Assembly: GCA_016722705.1 (NCBI GenBank)
Contig: JADKGN010000004.1
Span: forward strand, 186,001-250,000
DNA: 64,000 nucleotides
From: Candidatus Dechloromonas phosphoritropha
GTDB lineage: Bacteria > Pseudomonadota > Gammaproteobacteria > Burkholderiales > Rhodocyclaceae
Direction of reading: 5' to 3'
Both the position numbers and the translations under genes were made by a program. Of this stretch, positions 25,418 through 33,914 are shown piece by piece; position 1 is the first letter of the stretch, and every line of letters starts with the position of its first letter. The notes beneath the pieces were generated by a model that made no database searches, was not told where the DNA came from, and saw nothing but the letters and a program-made list of their open reading frames with translations.

Positions 25418-25756
25418 TCAGTCCATTAATACCGTGGCCAAGGCCTGACCCTTGTCTGCGTTTCTTTCAACCGCGACCGCGAAAATATAGACGCCCGACT
25501 TCCATGTTTCCGTTCTGATGGGGACGACATTTATGAGGTAGAAGCCCGGCATTCTTCCTGCCGTAACTCCGGTGATGTTCACCAGTGCTCCGCCAGGACC
25601 AACAATCATCGGGTCCACCTTGAAATTGGCTACGCCAAGTCCGGTGACCGGAATTCCATTGTTGTCAGTGACGGACACGATAATGTAGTTGGGTTGCCGA
25701 TTGCCCGGGGCGGCGATGGTATCTTCTGAAAAAGCCGATACGAATAACATTGACAT
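25418..25756 (-). CDS. small protein with Ig-like/Big-1-like fold, unknown role
   Basis: The 112 aa product has no recognised family. The central part (PNYIIVSVTDNNGIPVTGLGVANFKV...GFYLINVVP...WKSGVYIFAVAVERNADKGQALATVLMD) looks like one beta-sandwich domain of the bacterial Ig or carboxypeptidase-regulatory type. The N-terminus (MSMLFVSAFSEDTIAAPG) is not a clear signal peptide. A good ribosome site (GAGGAG) precedes the ATG. It lies alone between two IS4-type copies and is likely cargo of this mobile cluster. Confidence 0.55.
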   Translation of the reverse strand: MSMLFVSAFSEDTIAAPGNRQPNYIIVSVTDNNGIPVTGLGVANFKVDPMIVGPGGALVNITGVTAGRMPGFYLINVVPIRTETWKSGVYIFAVAVERNADKGQALATVLMD

Positions 25757-25823
25757 GATATTTCTCCTCAGTTAGGTATGGCACAGATTCATGCCACAAC
25801 GCCTTAAGTAAACCAGAAAACAC

Positions 25824-25844
25824 CCCTCACGGCTCCTGAGGGGA
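25824..25844 (-). terminator. terminator-like hairpin beside the IS4 insertion
   Basis: CCCCTCA-CGGCTCC-TGAGGGG forms a perfect 7 bp stem. On the minus strand it is followed by TGTTTTCTGGTTT, a T-rich tail. It could stop read-through from the IS4 element into the small gene at 25418-25756. The left target duplication of the IS starts in its last two bases. Confidence 0.5.
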
Positions 25845-25852
25845 GCGCTACC

Positions 25853-27243
25853 AATCCTCGTGACTTAGCATCTTGTCATGGAGCGGTTTTGTAGGCATGA
25901 GACTTGTGTGGCTTGGGTCGAATAGGTCGCGGTCGGTTTCGGTTGGGGATGAATTTTTGAAGGTTCAGGACAATCTCGGAGAACAGTGCGGCGACGATGC
26001 GCGAGGTCAAGCGAAGGCGACCGGTGAGCACTTGGAGCAGCAGACGGCGCAGATGCGAGAAAGCCAAGGTGCGATTGATACGCCACGGCGAATCTGGGGC
26101 GATGAGGTGCTCCGTGGCCAGATAGACCGCCAGCGCATTGAGGTTGTCGCAGAGCATCTTGGCGCCGACGTCCTGACAGGCCGCGAGCCAGGTCAAGCCA
26201 GACGTATGCTCAAGCGACAGGCGATGCTTGAGGCGCTTGAAGGCCTCTTCGATGCGCCAGCGCCGATGATAGAGATCTGCGAATGCAGGCGCCGGATACT
26301 GCGCACTGTCGAGCAAGGACGTCATGAGCACGCGCACCTTACCGGCGGGTGTCACTTGGCGGATCAGGCGCACGGTCGAGGCCTGGCGGGGACACTCATA
26401 ATCGACGGCATCCCGGCAATTCGGCGGTGGCAGGGTCACCACGGTGTCGTCCTGGCCGGAGCGCATGAACTGCGTGATGGCGGCAAAGGTCGACGACGAA
26501 TCGCAGCGCATGCAAAAGGGAATCTCCCGATGCAGCAAGGCGGCCACCAGCCACGCGCCCGGGTAACCGCGGTCGAGCAGCAGCATGTCGTGGCGGTCAA
26601 TCCGGTCCAGGCGCTCGAACAGCATCTGCCGCTCACCAACCAGGGGGCTGTGCAGGATCAGCGAATCGAACAACTCGATGCCCGGACGAAACAAGCCGAA
26701 CAGCGTCGCCTCGCGCACACACCGCTTGCCCTCCGCGTTCAGCAAGGTCAAGCGAACCTTGGAGGCATCGGCGGCCAGAACCCGCAATCCCTGCCAGAGC
26801 GGCTGACCGGGAAGGGCTTCATCGACCAGCCGCAGCAACTCTGTGTTGAGCGGATCGAAGACATTCGCATAGAGGCGGCTACGCGCCTTCGAGAACGCAC
26901 TGGCGGTCACCACCCGAGACAAGCGGGTTCGCCGCGCCAGCAGCGTGAAGAACGCATCGAGTTCGCCCTGCACGGCCCCACGCACACCGCTGAGCAGGAA
27001 AGCGATCAGATCGGTGAAGGGCAATCCACGGCTGCGCGTGAAATTCCGGGAATCACGGCGAGCCGCTTCGCGAAAGGCTGTGCTCTGAATGAAGTCCACA
27101 AGCCTGAAAAGCACATTGACATATTTAGGATGGCATATTTAACCTATAAATATCAATCCGTTACGAGACCCAATTCTACCCCGATATGGCCGGCTTATCG
27201 CGGCGGCTGTAAAATATGCAAACACGCTAAGTCAAGAGGATTG
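25853..27243 (-). mobile_element. complete IS4-family insertion sequence
   Basis: The element is 1391 bp. Its ends carry 18 bp inverted repeats, CAATCCTCGTGACTTAGC at the left and the same with one mismatch at the right. The 10 bp GGAGCGCTAC is repeated directly on both sides (25843-25852 and 27244-27253), a target duplication of a length usual for IS4-family elements. The transposase is intact, so the element may be active and recently inserted. Confidence 0.87.
25876..27114 (-). CDS. IS4-family transposase
   Basis: The 412 aa DDE transposase has the first Asp in LAADASKVRL, the second in LLLDRGYPGAW and the IS4 Y-(2)-R-(3)-E-(6)-K signature in YHRRWRIEEAFKRLKHRLSLEH. The start is GTG at 27114. 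The frame is undisturbed. The C-terminal tail is basic (FIPNRNRPRPIRPKPHKSH). It is the complete relative of the truncated copy at 24345-25183. Confidence 0.92.
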   Translation of the reverse strand: MLFRLVDFIQSTAFREAARRDSRNFTRSRGLPFTDLIAFLLSGVRGAVQGELDAFFTLLARRTRLSRVVTASAFSKARSRLYANVFDPLNTELLRLVDEALPGQPLWQGLRVLAADASKVRLTLLNAEGKRCVREATLFGLFRPGIELFDSLILHSPLVGERQMLFERLDRIDRHDMLLLDRGYPGAWLVAALLHREIPFCMRCDSSSTFAAITQFMRSGQDDTVVTLPPPNCRDAVDYECPRQASTVRLIRQVTPAGKVRVLMTSLLDSAQYPAPAFADLYHRRWRIEEAFKRLKHRLSLEHTSGLTWLAACQDVGAKMLCDNLNALAVYLATEHLIAPDSPWRINRTLAFSHLRRLLLQVLTGRLRLTSRIVAALFSEIVLNLQKFIPNRNRPRPIRPKPHKSHAYKTAP

Positions 27244-27368
27244 GGAGCGCTACCTTCCTTCGAACCGAATTAACTGCCTGAGACAATATATATCTATGCT
27301 TTTTTCATTCTAGCAGATCAGATCGTGAATTCAAGGCATGATTGAGCACGAAGAATTGGCGGGAAAGA

Positions 27369-27477
27369 TAGGAATTTCAAGTGCCCATTCTATTGGCAAC
27401 GATCGCATGGATGAAATTCGCAGTCAATGCGAGGTTCATGCCGAAGGAACCCCAAAACTTTGGATGGGTAGCGCTCA
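27369..27477 (+). repeat. ~115 bp repeat, right copy
   Basis: This is the partner of 25184-25301 in opposite orientation, from TAGGAATTTCAAG to GGGTAGCGCT. Its end abuts the IS91-type element end (CAAG at 27476-27479). The stretch 27254-27368 before it holds no gene I can support. Confidence 0.7.
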
Positions 27478-27485
27478 AGTCTGTG

Positions 27486-27533
27486 CCTGCGGCCCTGTGA
27501 GTGCCGGAATTCCGCCACTCACAGGGCCGCAGG
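27486..27533. repeat. 48 bp palindrome at the IS91-type element end
   Basis: The arms CCTGCGGCCCTGTGAGTG and CACTCACAGGGCCGCAGG are perfect complements over 18 bp. The 12 bp centre is also palindromic except for one pair. It lies 44 bp downstream of the transposase stop on the minus strand. It is 6 bp from a CTTG (minus strand, 27479-27476). IS91-family elements start rolling-circle transposition at an oriIS in this position, next to CTTG or GTTC. Confidence 0.65.
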
Positions 27534-27576
27534 GGTGAGTCGCTCCCGACGAGCGGGATGCGTTCGTCGTTTTCCC

Positions 27577-28191
27577 CTACCACGCGATGCGCTGATCGAA
27601 CTCGTCCCGCCAGGGGATTTGCTTCGCGACATGGTCCGGCACCAGTTACGCCGGCAGGTCAATGTCGCCGGGCTCGCTGCCCGGCATCTCCCACAGCGGT
27701 GGCCCGCGTACCGGCTTGAGTGCTGGTGGCGAAGCCGGTACGCCCAGATGGCCGAGAATCTCCCGGATCATCACCGTCTCGGTGATGAAGGCGATGATCT
27801 TCATCTTATGTCTCAGGCAGAGCCTGAGATGGTATCCCGGGACGCCACCACACTGCGGACACAGCAGGGGCAGCACGTCGTCTCACAGGGACTTCCGTTG
27901 GTCGCAGATACGGGCCAACATCAGCGTCCAGACATAGCGCGCCGCTTTGCGATGCGGTGGCTCAGGCGCGTCCGTGGCCGCCCCGCCCGTCTTGGCGGGT
28001 GCATTAGGGTCGGTGGCGGTGACACCGGCATCTGCTGCGGGCTGCGCCAGCGCAGTAACGGCGGCCCGCAGCGGCGGGATCAGCGCCACGAGCCGATCGA
28101 GCAGTTGCATCGGCGGCAGCATCAAACTGTCGCTGCCGCCGGTGCCGGGTTTCACGCTCTCATAGACCAAATGCTCGGAGTCGATGGCCCC
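27577..28191 (-). pseudogene. IS91-type transposase, 3' part
   Basis: The minus strand reads AIDSEHLVYESVKPGTGG, LLDRLVALIPP, LRAAVTALAQ, RKAARYVWTLMLARI, LPLLCPQCGG, MKIIAFITETVMIREILGHLG, PPLWE and finally DEFDQRIAW with a stop at 27577. These are the C-terminal zinc-finger and tail motifs of IS91-type transposases. It is broken by an insertion near 27870 (after ARIC), a deletion of about 16 codons after LVALIPP, and an early stop before the tail. The 5' part is at 30258-31099, beyond the IS1634 insertion. Confidence 0.75.
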
Positions 28192-28198
28192 AGGCCAT

Positions 28199-30257
28199 GT
28201 TTAACAACCTCCCCCCGATTTTGCCCTGATTTCGCCCCATGACGCCCCGCAAACCCGCATGGTTACGTGGGGTGGGGCTGGAGATCATTTTGTAGTGCCA
28301 TAATATTTGTCAGTAGCCGATCCAAACCCCTTGACTCGCGCTATCCTTGGCGCATGTTCATCCGCCGCACCGCCACCCGTCGTTCCGCCTCCGGCGAGGT
28401 TCACCACACCTACCGCCTGGTCGAGAGCCGCCGCGAGGGCGGACGCGTCCGCCAGGTCACCCTCCTCAACCTTGGTTCCCACTTCGACCTCGCCGAGGAC
28501 CTCTGGCCCAGCCTCTGCGCCCGCCTGAGCCAACTGCTCGGCCAGCAGGAGTCGCTCCTCAGCGTGGACCGGCTCGAGGAGGTCGAGACGATTGCCCAGG
28601 CCCTGTTTGCGCAACATCTGGTCCGCGCCCCGGCTCCCGCCGAGAGCCCGGCATTCGTCGAGGTCGATGTGCACTCCCTCGAACTCACCCAGCCGCGTTC
28701 GGTGGGCGTCGAGCATGTAGGACTCGCCGCTCTGGCGCAACTGGAGTTCGAGCCCCTGCTGGCTTCGCTGGGGATCAACGCCGTGACCCGCGCCATGATC
28801 CTGGCGCAGGTGGTGGCGCGCATGGCCGCGCCCGCTTCGGAGCTGACCACCTGGGGCTGGCTGAACGAGACCAGCGCCTTGGGCGAACTCCGGGACCTCT
28901 CGCTTTCGGACCTGTCGATCATGCGCCTGTACCGCGCCGCCGATGTGCTGATGAGGCATCGGGAGGCTATCGAGACCTCGCTCTTCAACTGGGTCCAGGA
29001 CCTCTTCGGCCTGGAGACGACGGTCACCTTGTACGACCTGACCAACACCTATTTCGCGGGCGTCGAGGCGGGCAATCCCAAGGCCCGGCGCGGCCATTCG
29101 AAGGAGAAGCGCAGCGACTGTCCGGTCTTGACCCTGGGCCTGATGCTCGATGTCAGTGGATTTGTGCGCCGCTCGCAGGTCTTCGCCGGCAACGCGGTGG
29201 AGTGCCGCACGCTGGCGGGGATACTCGGCGGGCTGTCGGCGTCGCCGGGCGCCTTGGTGGTGATGGATCGGGGCATCGCTACCGAGGAGAATCTCGCCTG
29301 GTTGCGCGAGCATGGCTACCGTTACCTGGTGGTCAGTCAAGAGTCTGGACGGGTGCAGCCGGCGGGCGACGAGACGGTGGCCACGGCGGGCGGCGATACG
29401 CTGCGGGTGATGAAGGTCCTCGACGAGGAAGCCGGAGAAGTGCGGCTGTATTGCCATTCGCCCAAACGAGAGGAGAAGGAGAATGGCATCAACCGCCGTT
29501 TCTGCGCGCGCTTCGAGGCGGGTTTGGCCAAGATCGCGGCGGGGCTCGCGACCCCACGCGGCGAGAAGCGTCCCAACCGGATTCAGGAGCGGATCGGCAA
29601 ACTGAAGCAACGCTGCTTCGGGGTGGGGCGACATTACGAGATCACGCTGGAGACGAATACCGAGCAGACCCGCGTGATCCGGCTGGCCTGGGAACAGAAG
29701 CCGGTGACGGGGACGATGCTGACCGATCCGGGGGTGTATTGCCTGCGCAGCAACGAGACGACCTGGAGCGAGGAACGACTCTGGCGCACCTACATCATGT
29801 TAACCGATCTGGAGGCGGTGTTCCGCAGCCTGAAGTCGGAGTTGGGGCTGCGTCCGGTCTTCCATCACAAGGAGGGCCGCAGTGACGGCCACCTGTTCAT
29901 CTCGGTGCTGGCATATCAGTGCGTGCAACTGGTCCGTCGGCAGCTGAAGGCGAAGGGGATCGATGCGAGTTGGGCGTCGCTACGCGAGACCCTATCGGTC
30001 CAGCGCCGGGTGACGGCGAGTTTCAAGCAGAAGGATGGTCGCACCTTGCACCTGCGCAAGGCGACGCAACCCGAGCCCAAGTTGCGGGCGATCTACACGG
30101 CACTGGGACTTGATCCGCTGCCGGGCGGGACGAAAAAGCTGGTCACCTAGCCCTGCGCTCTTCGCCGATGGCGCGTTTGTAGTGCCAGACGCGCCCCGAG
30201 ACGGTCATAACTCATTGCTTTATATGGCGTGTTATTGGGTGGCGTTAAATATGGGTT
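28199..30257 (+). mobile_element. IS1634-family insertion in the IS91-type transposase
   Basis: The element is 2059 bp and flanked by the direct repeat AGGCCAT (28192-28198 and 30258-30264). Removing it together with one AGGCCAT restores a continuous reading frame across the IS91-type transposase (LERLCETGWPGAIDSEHLVYES, minus strand), which proves the boundaries. Terminal repeats are weak (TTTAAC near both ends). Confidence 0.82.
28354..30150 (+). CDS. IS1634-family transposase
   Basis: The 598 aa protein starts MFIRRTATRRSASGEVHHTYRLVES, typical of IS1634-type transposases. DDE candidates are D in LYDLTNTYFAG, D in LVVMDRGIATEENL and the late E region in TDLEAVFRSLKSELGLRPVFHHKEGR. The ATG at 28354 was preferred to a longer frame. 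No stop or frameshift is seen, so the enzyme may be active. Very long antisense frames in this gene are composition artefacts. Confidence 0.9.
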   Translation: MFIRRTATRRSASGEVHHTYRLVESRREGGRVRQVTLLNLGSHFDLAEDLWPSLCARLSQLLGQQESLLSVDRLEEVETIAQALFAQHLVRAPAPAESPAFVEVDVHSLELTQPRSVGVEHVGLAALAQLEFEPLLASLGINAVTRAMILAQVVARMAAPASELTTWGWLNETSALGELRDLSLSDLSIMRLYRAADVLMRHREAIETSLFNWVQDLFGLETTVTLYDLTNTYFAGVEAGNPKARRGHSKEKRSDCPVLTLGLMLDVSGFVRRSQVFAGNAVECRTLAGILGGLSASPGALVVMDRGIATEENLAWLREHGYRYLVVSQESGRVQPAGDETVATAGGDTLRVMKVLDEEAGEVRLYCHSPKREEKENGINRRFCARFEAGLAKIAAGLATPRGEKRPNRIQERIGKLKQRCFGVGRHYEITLETNTEQTRVIRLAWEQKPVTGTMLTDPGVYCLRSNETTWSEERLWRTYIMLTDLEAVFRSLKSELGLRPVFHHKEGRSDGHLFISVLAYQCVQLVRRQLKAKGIDASWASLRETLSVQRRVTASFKQKDGRTLHLRKATQPEPKLRAIYTALGLDPLPGGTKKLVT

Positions 30258-31099
30258 AGGCCATCCCGTCTCGCACAGACGTTCCAGCACAAAGGCCGGG
30301 CGGGCACAGTAGCGCAACAGGCGCTCCAGGCCATCGCGCTCGTGCGCCTCGATGCGTACCTCGGCGTCGACCGAAAAGCCGCCGCCGTGATCGCCTGCGC
30401 ATTGAGCCCGCCGGCGACGTGAAAAGCGACGCCACCGTTCGCCACGGCATTAAATACGCCATCGACGACGACGCAGTGGAAGTGCAGATGGGCGTTGAGC
30501 AGCGCGCCAAAGCGGTGGATGAAATCCACCACGCCGATATGCGACGCGGCACTGGCGCCTGAACTGCACCGCCGCAGGGTTTTCTGGATCGCATTCAGGA
30601 GGATGCGCAGCGCCGCGTTCTGGATGGCAGGGTCACGCTCCAGGTAATAGCGCAGCCACTTGGGTACGGCAAATACCCACTGGCGCACCGGCAGGCGCAG
30701 GATGACGTGATCGGCCAGATACGCGGCGGTCTCGACCATGCGTCAGGTGTTGGAGGACGGACAGACGCCACGCCCCGTGCCGGAGTATGCAACCAGAAAG
30801 TCGTACCCGCAGTCGGCGCAACGGGCACGGGCGAAACCGTGAGCGTGGATGCCGCAGTCGAGGTAACGGCAAAATTCCCTCTCGGTTACCGCCGGTGCAG
30901 TCTCCCCGGTGCCGTCATCCTGAAGCGCCAGCCAGGTGGCAAGATGCGTCTGTACGGTGCGATAGCGCAGCGTGCCTTCGGGGCGGCGACGGCGGTAGAC
31001 CGCACTGCGCGGTGAGGCGCACCCCAAGGGTACTTCCTTCGGGGCGCAGGCGGAGGTGGCAGGCATGGCAGTCCGGATCGGGTGATCGAGACGCAACAC
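30258..31099 (-). pseudogene. IS91-type transposase, 5' part
   Basis: The minus strand reads RRRPEGTLRYRTVQTHLATWLAL, HGFARARCADCGYDFLVAYSGTGRGVCPS and, after a stop, RMVETAAYLADHVILRLPVRQW, VDFIHRFGALLNAHLHFHCVVVDG, then VLERLCETGWP. It includes the Cys-rich N-terminal finger and the HLHFH metal-binding motif of Y2 rolling-circle transposases. An in-frame TGA replaces an Arg codon (about 30748-30750) and a frameshift lies near 30375. Bases 31100-31252 hold no gene. Confidence 0.75.
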
Positions 31100-31252
31100 T
31101 TTATGCCCATCCAGCTATCGAGACAATCACGACTGCAGGTTGCAAAGGGCGGCTTCGTGATCCGAGACCTGCCGTTCAGAGAAGCACTTTCCGCTGGCTG
31201 TCGATGACTGATCCTGGTCGACTGCCGCCCCCGGCGTCTGCATTGCAGCAAC

Positions 31253-32890
31253 TCACACCCCCAGCGCCGCCGAAACGATCTGTTTCGCCTCGGCCACCAC
31301 CTGCTGCAGGTGCACGGCGCTGGTGAAGCTTTCCGCGTAGATCTTGTAAATGTCCTCGGTGCCCGAGGGCCGGGCGGCGAACCAGCCGTTTTCCGTGACC
31401 ACCTTGAGCCCGCCGATCGACGCGTCGTTACCGGCGGCGCGCGTTAGTTTGCCGACAATGGGTTCGCCGGCCAAGGTGGTGGCGGTGACGCGTTCCGCGG
31501 TCAACTGCTTGAAGGCGGCTTTTTCCGCCGGGCTGGCCGGGGCGTCGATGCGGAGGTAGTGCGGTGTGCCGTGGCGGGCGGCGAGGTCGAGATAGTGCTG
31601 ACCGGGGTCCTTGCCGGTGACGGCGGTGATTTCGGCGGCGAGCAGGCCGAGGATGATGCCGTCCTTGTCGGTGGTCCACACGCTGCCGTCGCAGCGCAGA
31701 AAGCTGGCGCCAGCGCTTTCCTCGCCGCCGAAGCAAATGCTGCCGTCGAGCAACCCGGTGGAGAACCATTTGAAGCCGACCGGCACTTCGAGCAGACGGC
31801 GGCCAAGCCCGGCGACGACACGGTCGATCAGGCCGCTCGACACCAGAGTCTTGCCGACGGCGGCGGTCGCCGGCCATTGCGGACGATGCGCGAGCAGGTA
31901 GGCGATGGCGACGGCGAGGTAGTGGTTGGGGTTCATTAGCCCGAGCGACGGGGTGACGACGCCATGGCGGTCGACATCGGCGTCGTTGCCCCAGGCGATG
32001 CCGAAGCGGTCCTTGAGCGCGACCAAGCTGGCCATGGCATACGGGCTGGAGCAGTCCATGCGGATCTTGCCGTCGTGATCCAGTGTCATGAAGGCGAAGG
32101 CCGGGTCGACCGCCGGGTTGACAACAGTGATGTCGAGCCCGTGGCGTTCGGCGATCGGCGCCCAGTAGGCGACCGCGGCGCCGCCCATGGGGTCAACACC
32201 GATGCGCAGACCGGCGCGGCGTATCGCCTCCATATCGATGACGTTGCCGAGATCGGAAATGTAGCCATTCATCAGGTCGACCGCACGGGTGGTCGACACG
32301 TTCAGTGCCTGCTCACAGGGCACGCGCCTGACGCCGCGGTTGCCGTCGGCGAGCAGTTCGTTGGCCCGAAGTTCGATGGCGCCGGTGACGTCGGTGTCGG
32401 CCGGCCCGCCGTGCGGCGGGTTGTACTTGATGCCGCCATCCTGCGGCGGGTTGTGCGAGGGCGTGATGACGATACCGTCGGCCAGGGCAGCCGTCCGCCC
32501 GGCATTATGGGTGAGAATGGCATGCGAGATGACGGGCGTCGGCGTGAAGCCGCCGGCGGCCTGGAAGCGGACGGCGACGCCGTTGGCGGCCAGCACCTCC
32601 AGAACCGTGCGCTGCGCCGGGGCCGACAGCGCGTGGGTATCCATGCCGAGAAAAAGCGGCCCGACGATTCCCGCGCCGGCGCGGTATTCGGCCACCGCCT
32701 GGGTGATGGCGAGTATGTGCGCCTCGTTGAAGCTGCCGGCGAGCGCACTGCCGCGGTGGCCGCTGGTGCCGAAGGCGACGCGCTGCGCCGGGTCGGCGGG
32801 GTCGGGCGGATTGCGGTAGGCGGCGAGCAGCGCCGGAATGTCGGCGAGGCTGGCGGTGGGGGCCGGCTGGCCGGCGAGCGGGTGCGTCAT
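31253..32890 (-). CDS. pgm: phosphoglucomutase (alpha-D-glucose-specific)
   Basis: The 545 aa enzyme interconverts glucose 1- and 6-phosphate for glycogen and sugar-nucleotide synthesis. Visible sites are RVAFGTSGHRGSA, the phospho-serine loop VITPSHNPPQDGG, the Mg-binding GNDADVDRHG, the sugar-binding GGEESAGASF and the phosphate-binding RPSGTEDIYKIYAES. The ATG at 32890 has AGGAGA upstream. Its 3' end lies about 150 bp from the IS91-type element. A decayed internal fragment of a related gene sits at 4046-4187. Confidence 0.94.
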   Translation of the reverse strand: MTHPLAGQPAPTASLADIPALLAAYRNPPDPADPAQRVAFGTSGHRGSALAGSFNEAHILAITQAVAEYRAGAGIVGPLFLGMDTHALSAPAQRTVLEVLAANGVAVRFQAAGGFTPTPVISHAILTHNAGRTAALADGIVITPSHNPPQDGGIKYNPPHGGPADTDVTGAIELRANELLADGNRGVRRVPCEQALNVSTTRAVDLMNGYISDLGNVIDMEAIRRAGLRIGVDPMGGAAVAYWAPIAERHGLDITVVNPAVDPAFAFMTLDHDGKIRMDCSSPYAMASLVALKDRFGIAWGNDADVDRHGVVTPSLGLMNPNHYLAVAIAYLLAHRPQWPATAAVGKTLVSSGLIDRVVAGLGRRLLEVPVGFKWFSTGLLDGSICFGGEESAGASFLRCDGSVWTTDKDGIILGLLAAEITAVTGKDPGQHYLDLAARHGTPHYLRIDAPASPAEKAAFKQLTAERVTATTLAGEPIVGKLTRAAGNDASIGGLKVVTENGWFAARPSGTEDIYKIYAESFTSAVHLQQVVAEAKQIVSAALGV

Positions 32891-33084
32891 CGTGTTCTCC
32901 TGGATCGATCGTTTCTGCGGCATGGGCAGCGTAGCGGACCGCCTTGCCGATTGCATCATGGTGAGCCGGCCGCGAGAGCTTGGCAAGGCTTGCTGTTACA
33001 AAAAGATGACATTCTGACCACAGGCGGCGACCACTTCTTGGGTAGACTCTCGCCCATCAGGACGCACACCACGGAGCACACACC

Positions 33085-33387
33085 ATGAACGACCAGCAGC
33101 AACGATCCCCACGGCACTCCGCATTCGCCGGACAGCCATCCGGACTGGCCGGTCGCATTGTTGGTTTCGTCGCGGCGGTCGCCGCCACCCTCCTCGCCTT
33201 CATGTTCTCGCTGGCGTTGATCGCGCTGGTCGTCGCCGGCGGCGCGGCGCTCGGCGGCTGGCTGTGGTGGAAGACGCGCGAAGCGCGCAAGGCAATGACC
33301 GGGCGGCGGCCGGGCGGCGGCTACGTCATTGAGGGCGAGGCCGTGCGCGAGACCGAGACCGTCGTCGTCCGCCGCTTTCCCGAGTGA
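33085..33387 (+). CDS. small membrane protein, unknown
   Basis: The 100 aa protein has a hydrophilic N-terminus, one long or two short transmembrane segments (about 24-61, VGFVAAVAATLLAFMFSLALI and following), a WLWWKTREARKA cytoplasmic boundary and a C-terminal tail EGEAVRETETVVVRR. No family is recognised. It lies divergent from pgm; the 194 bp between them holds both promoters but none is clear. Confidence 0.7.
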   Translation: MNDQQQRSPRHSAFAGQPSGLAGRIVGFVAAVAATLLAFMFSLALIALVVAGGAALGGWLWWKTREARKAMTGRRPGGGYVIEGEAVRETETVVVRRFPE

Positions 33388-33400
33388 GCGACCCGGCCGC

Positions 33401-33898
33401 CTAGGCAGCGGCGGCGCGCCCCGCCAGCCAGTCGCGTACTGCAGGGCCGGTGCCGAAATCCCAGGCCTTGAGCTTGTCCGGATCGATTAGCCGGAACTCG
33501 GCGAGTTCCTCATTGAGGACGATCTTCCCCTCGGCGACGACGTGATAAGCGGCTATCAACTGGTTTTTCTGCGCAAAAGGGTAGAGCCCGACCAGCTTGA
33601 CCGTGGTCGCCCGCAACCCGAGTTCTTCGCCAACCTCGCGTGCCACCGCCACTTCGGGCGCCTCCCCACGCTCGAGGTAGCCGGTCACCAGCCCGAAGAC
33701 CTTTTCCGGCCAGCGCGCGTTGCGCGCCAGCAGGATACGGCCGCCGACCTCGACCAGCGCGGCGACCACGGGTACCGGGTTTTCCCAGTGTACGAAAGCG
33801 CAGACCGCCTCCGGACAGGCGGCGCGGAGCACGCCGTCGATCGTCTGTTCGACGAGGCGCGCGGCGCAACGCGGGCAAAAGCTGAATCCCTCGCTCAT
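33401..33898 (-). CDS. NUDIX hydrolase with N-terminal zinc ribbon
   Basis: The 165 aa protein has CPRC at 8-11 and CPEAVC at 28-33, a small zinc-ribbon-like part, then the Nudix box GYLERGEAPEVAVAREVGEELGL (G-x5-E-x7-REV-x-EE-x-G-L complete). It should hydrolyse a nucleoside-diphosphate-linked compound, as NudC-like proteins do; the substrate is not evident. The ATG at 33898 follows alaS by 16 bp on the same strand, so the two are probably co-transcribed. Confidence 0.88.
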   Translation of the reverse strand: MSEGFSFCPRCAARLVEQTIDGVLRAACPEAVCAFVHWENPVPVVAALVEVGGRILLARNARWPEKVFGLVTGYLERGEAPEVAVAREVGEELGLRATTVKLVGLYPFAQKNQLIAAYHVVAEGKIVLNEELAEFRLIDPDKLKAWDFGTGPAVRDWLAGRAAAA

Positions 33899-33914
33899 GC
33901 CCGGCGACCCCGCC

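Noticed and set aside
25843..25853. GGAGCGCTACC as part of the IS4 terminal inverted repeat
   Set aside because: It is in the same orientation at both ends, so it is a target duplication and not an inverted repeat.
27535..28242. 235-codon plus-strand frame
   Set aside because: It is antisense to the decayed IS91-type transposase C-terminus, whose motifs are clear on the minus strand.
28285..29634. 449-codon antisense frame opposite the IS1634 transposase
   Set aside because: No motif; it exists because of codon bias in the transposase gene.
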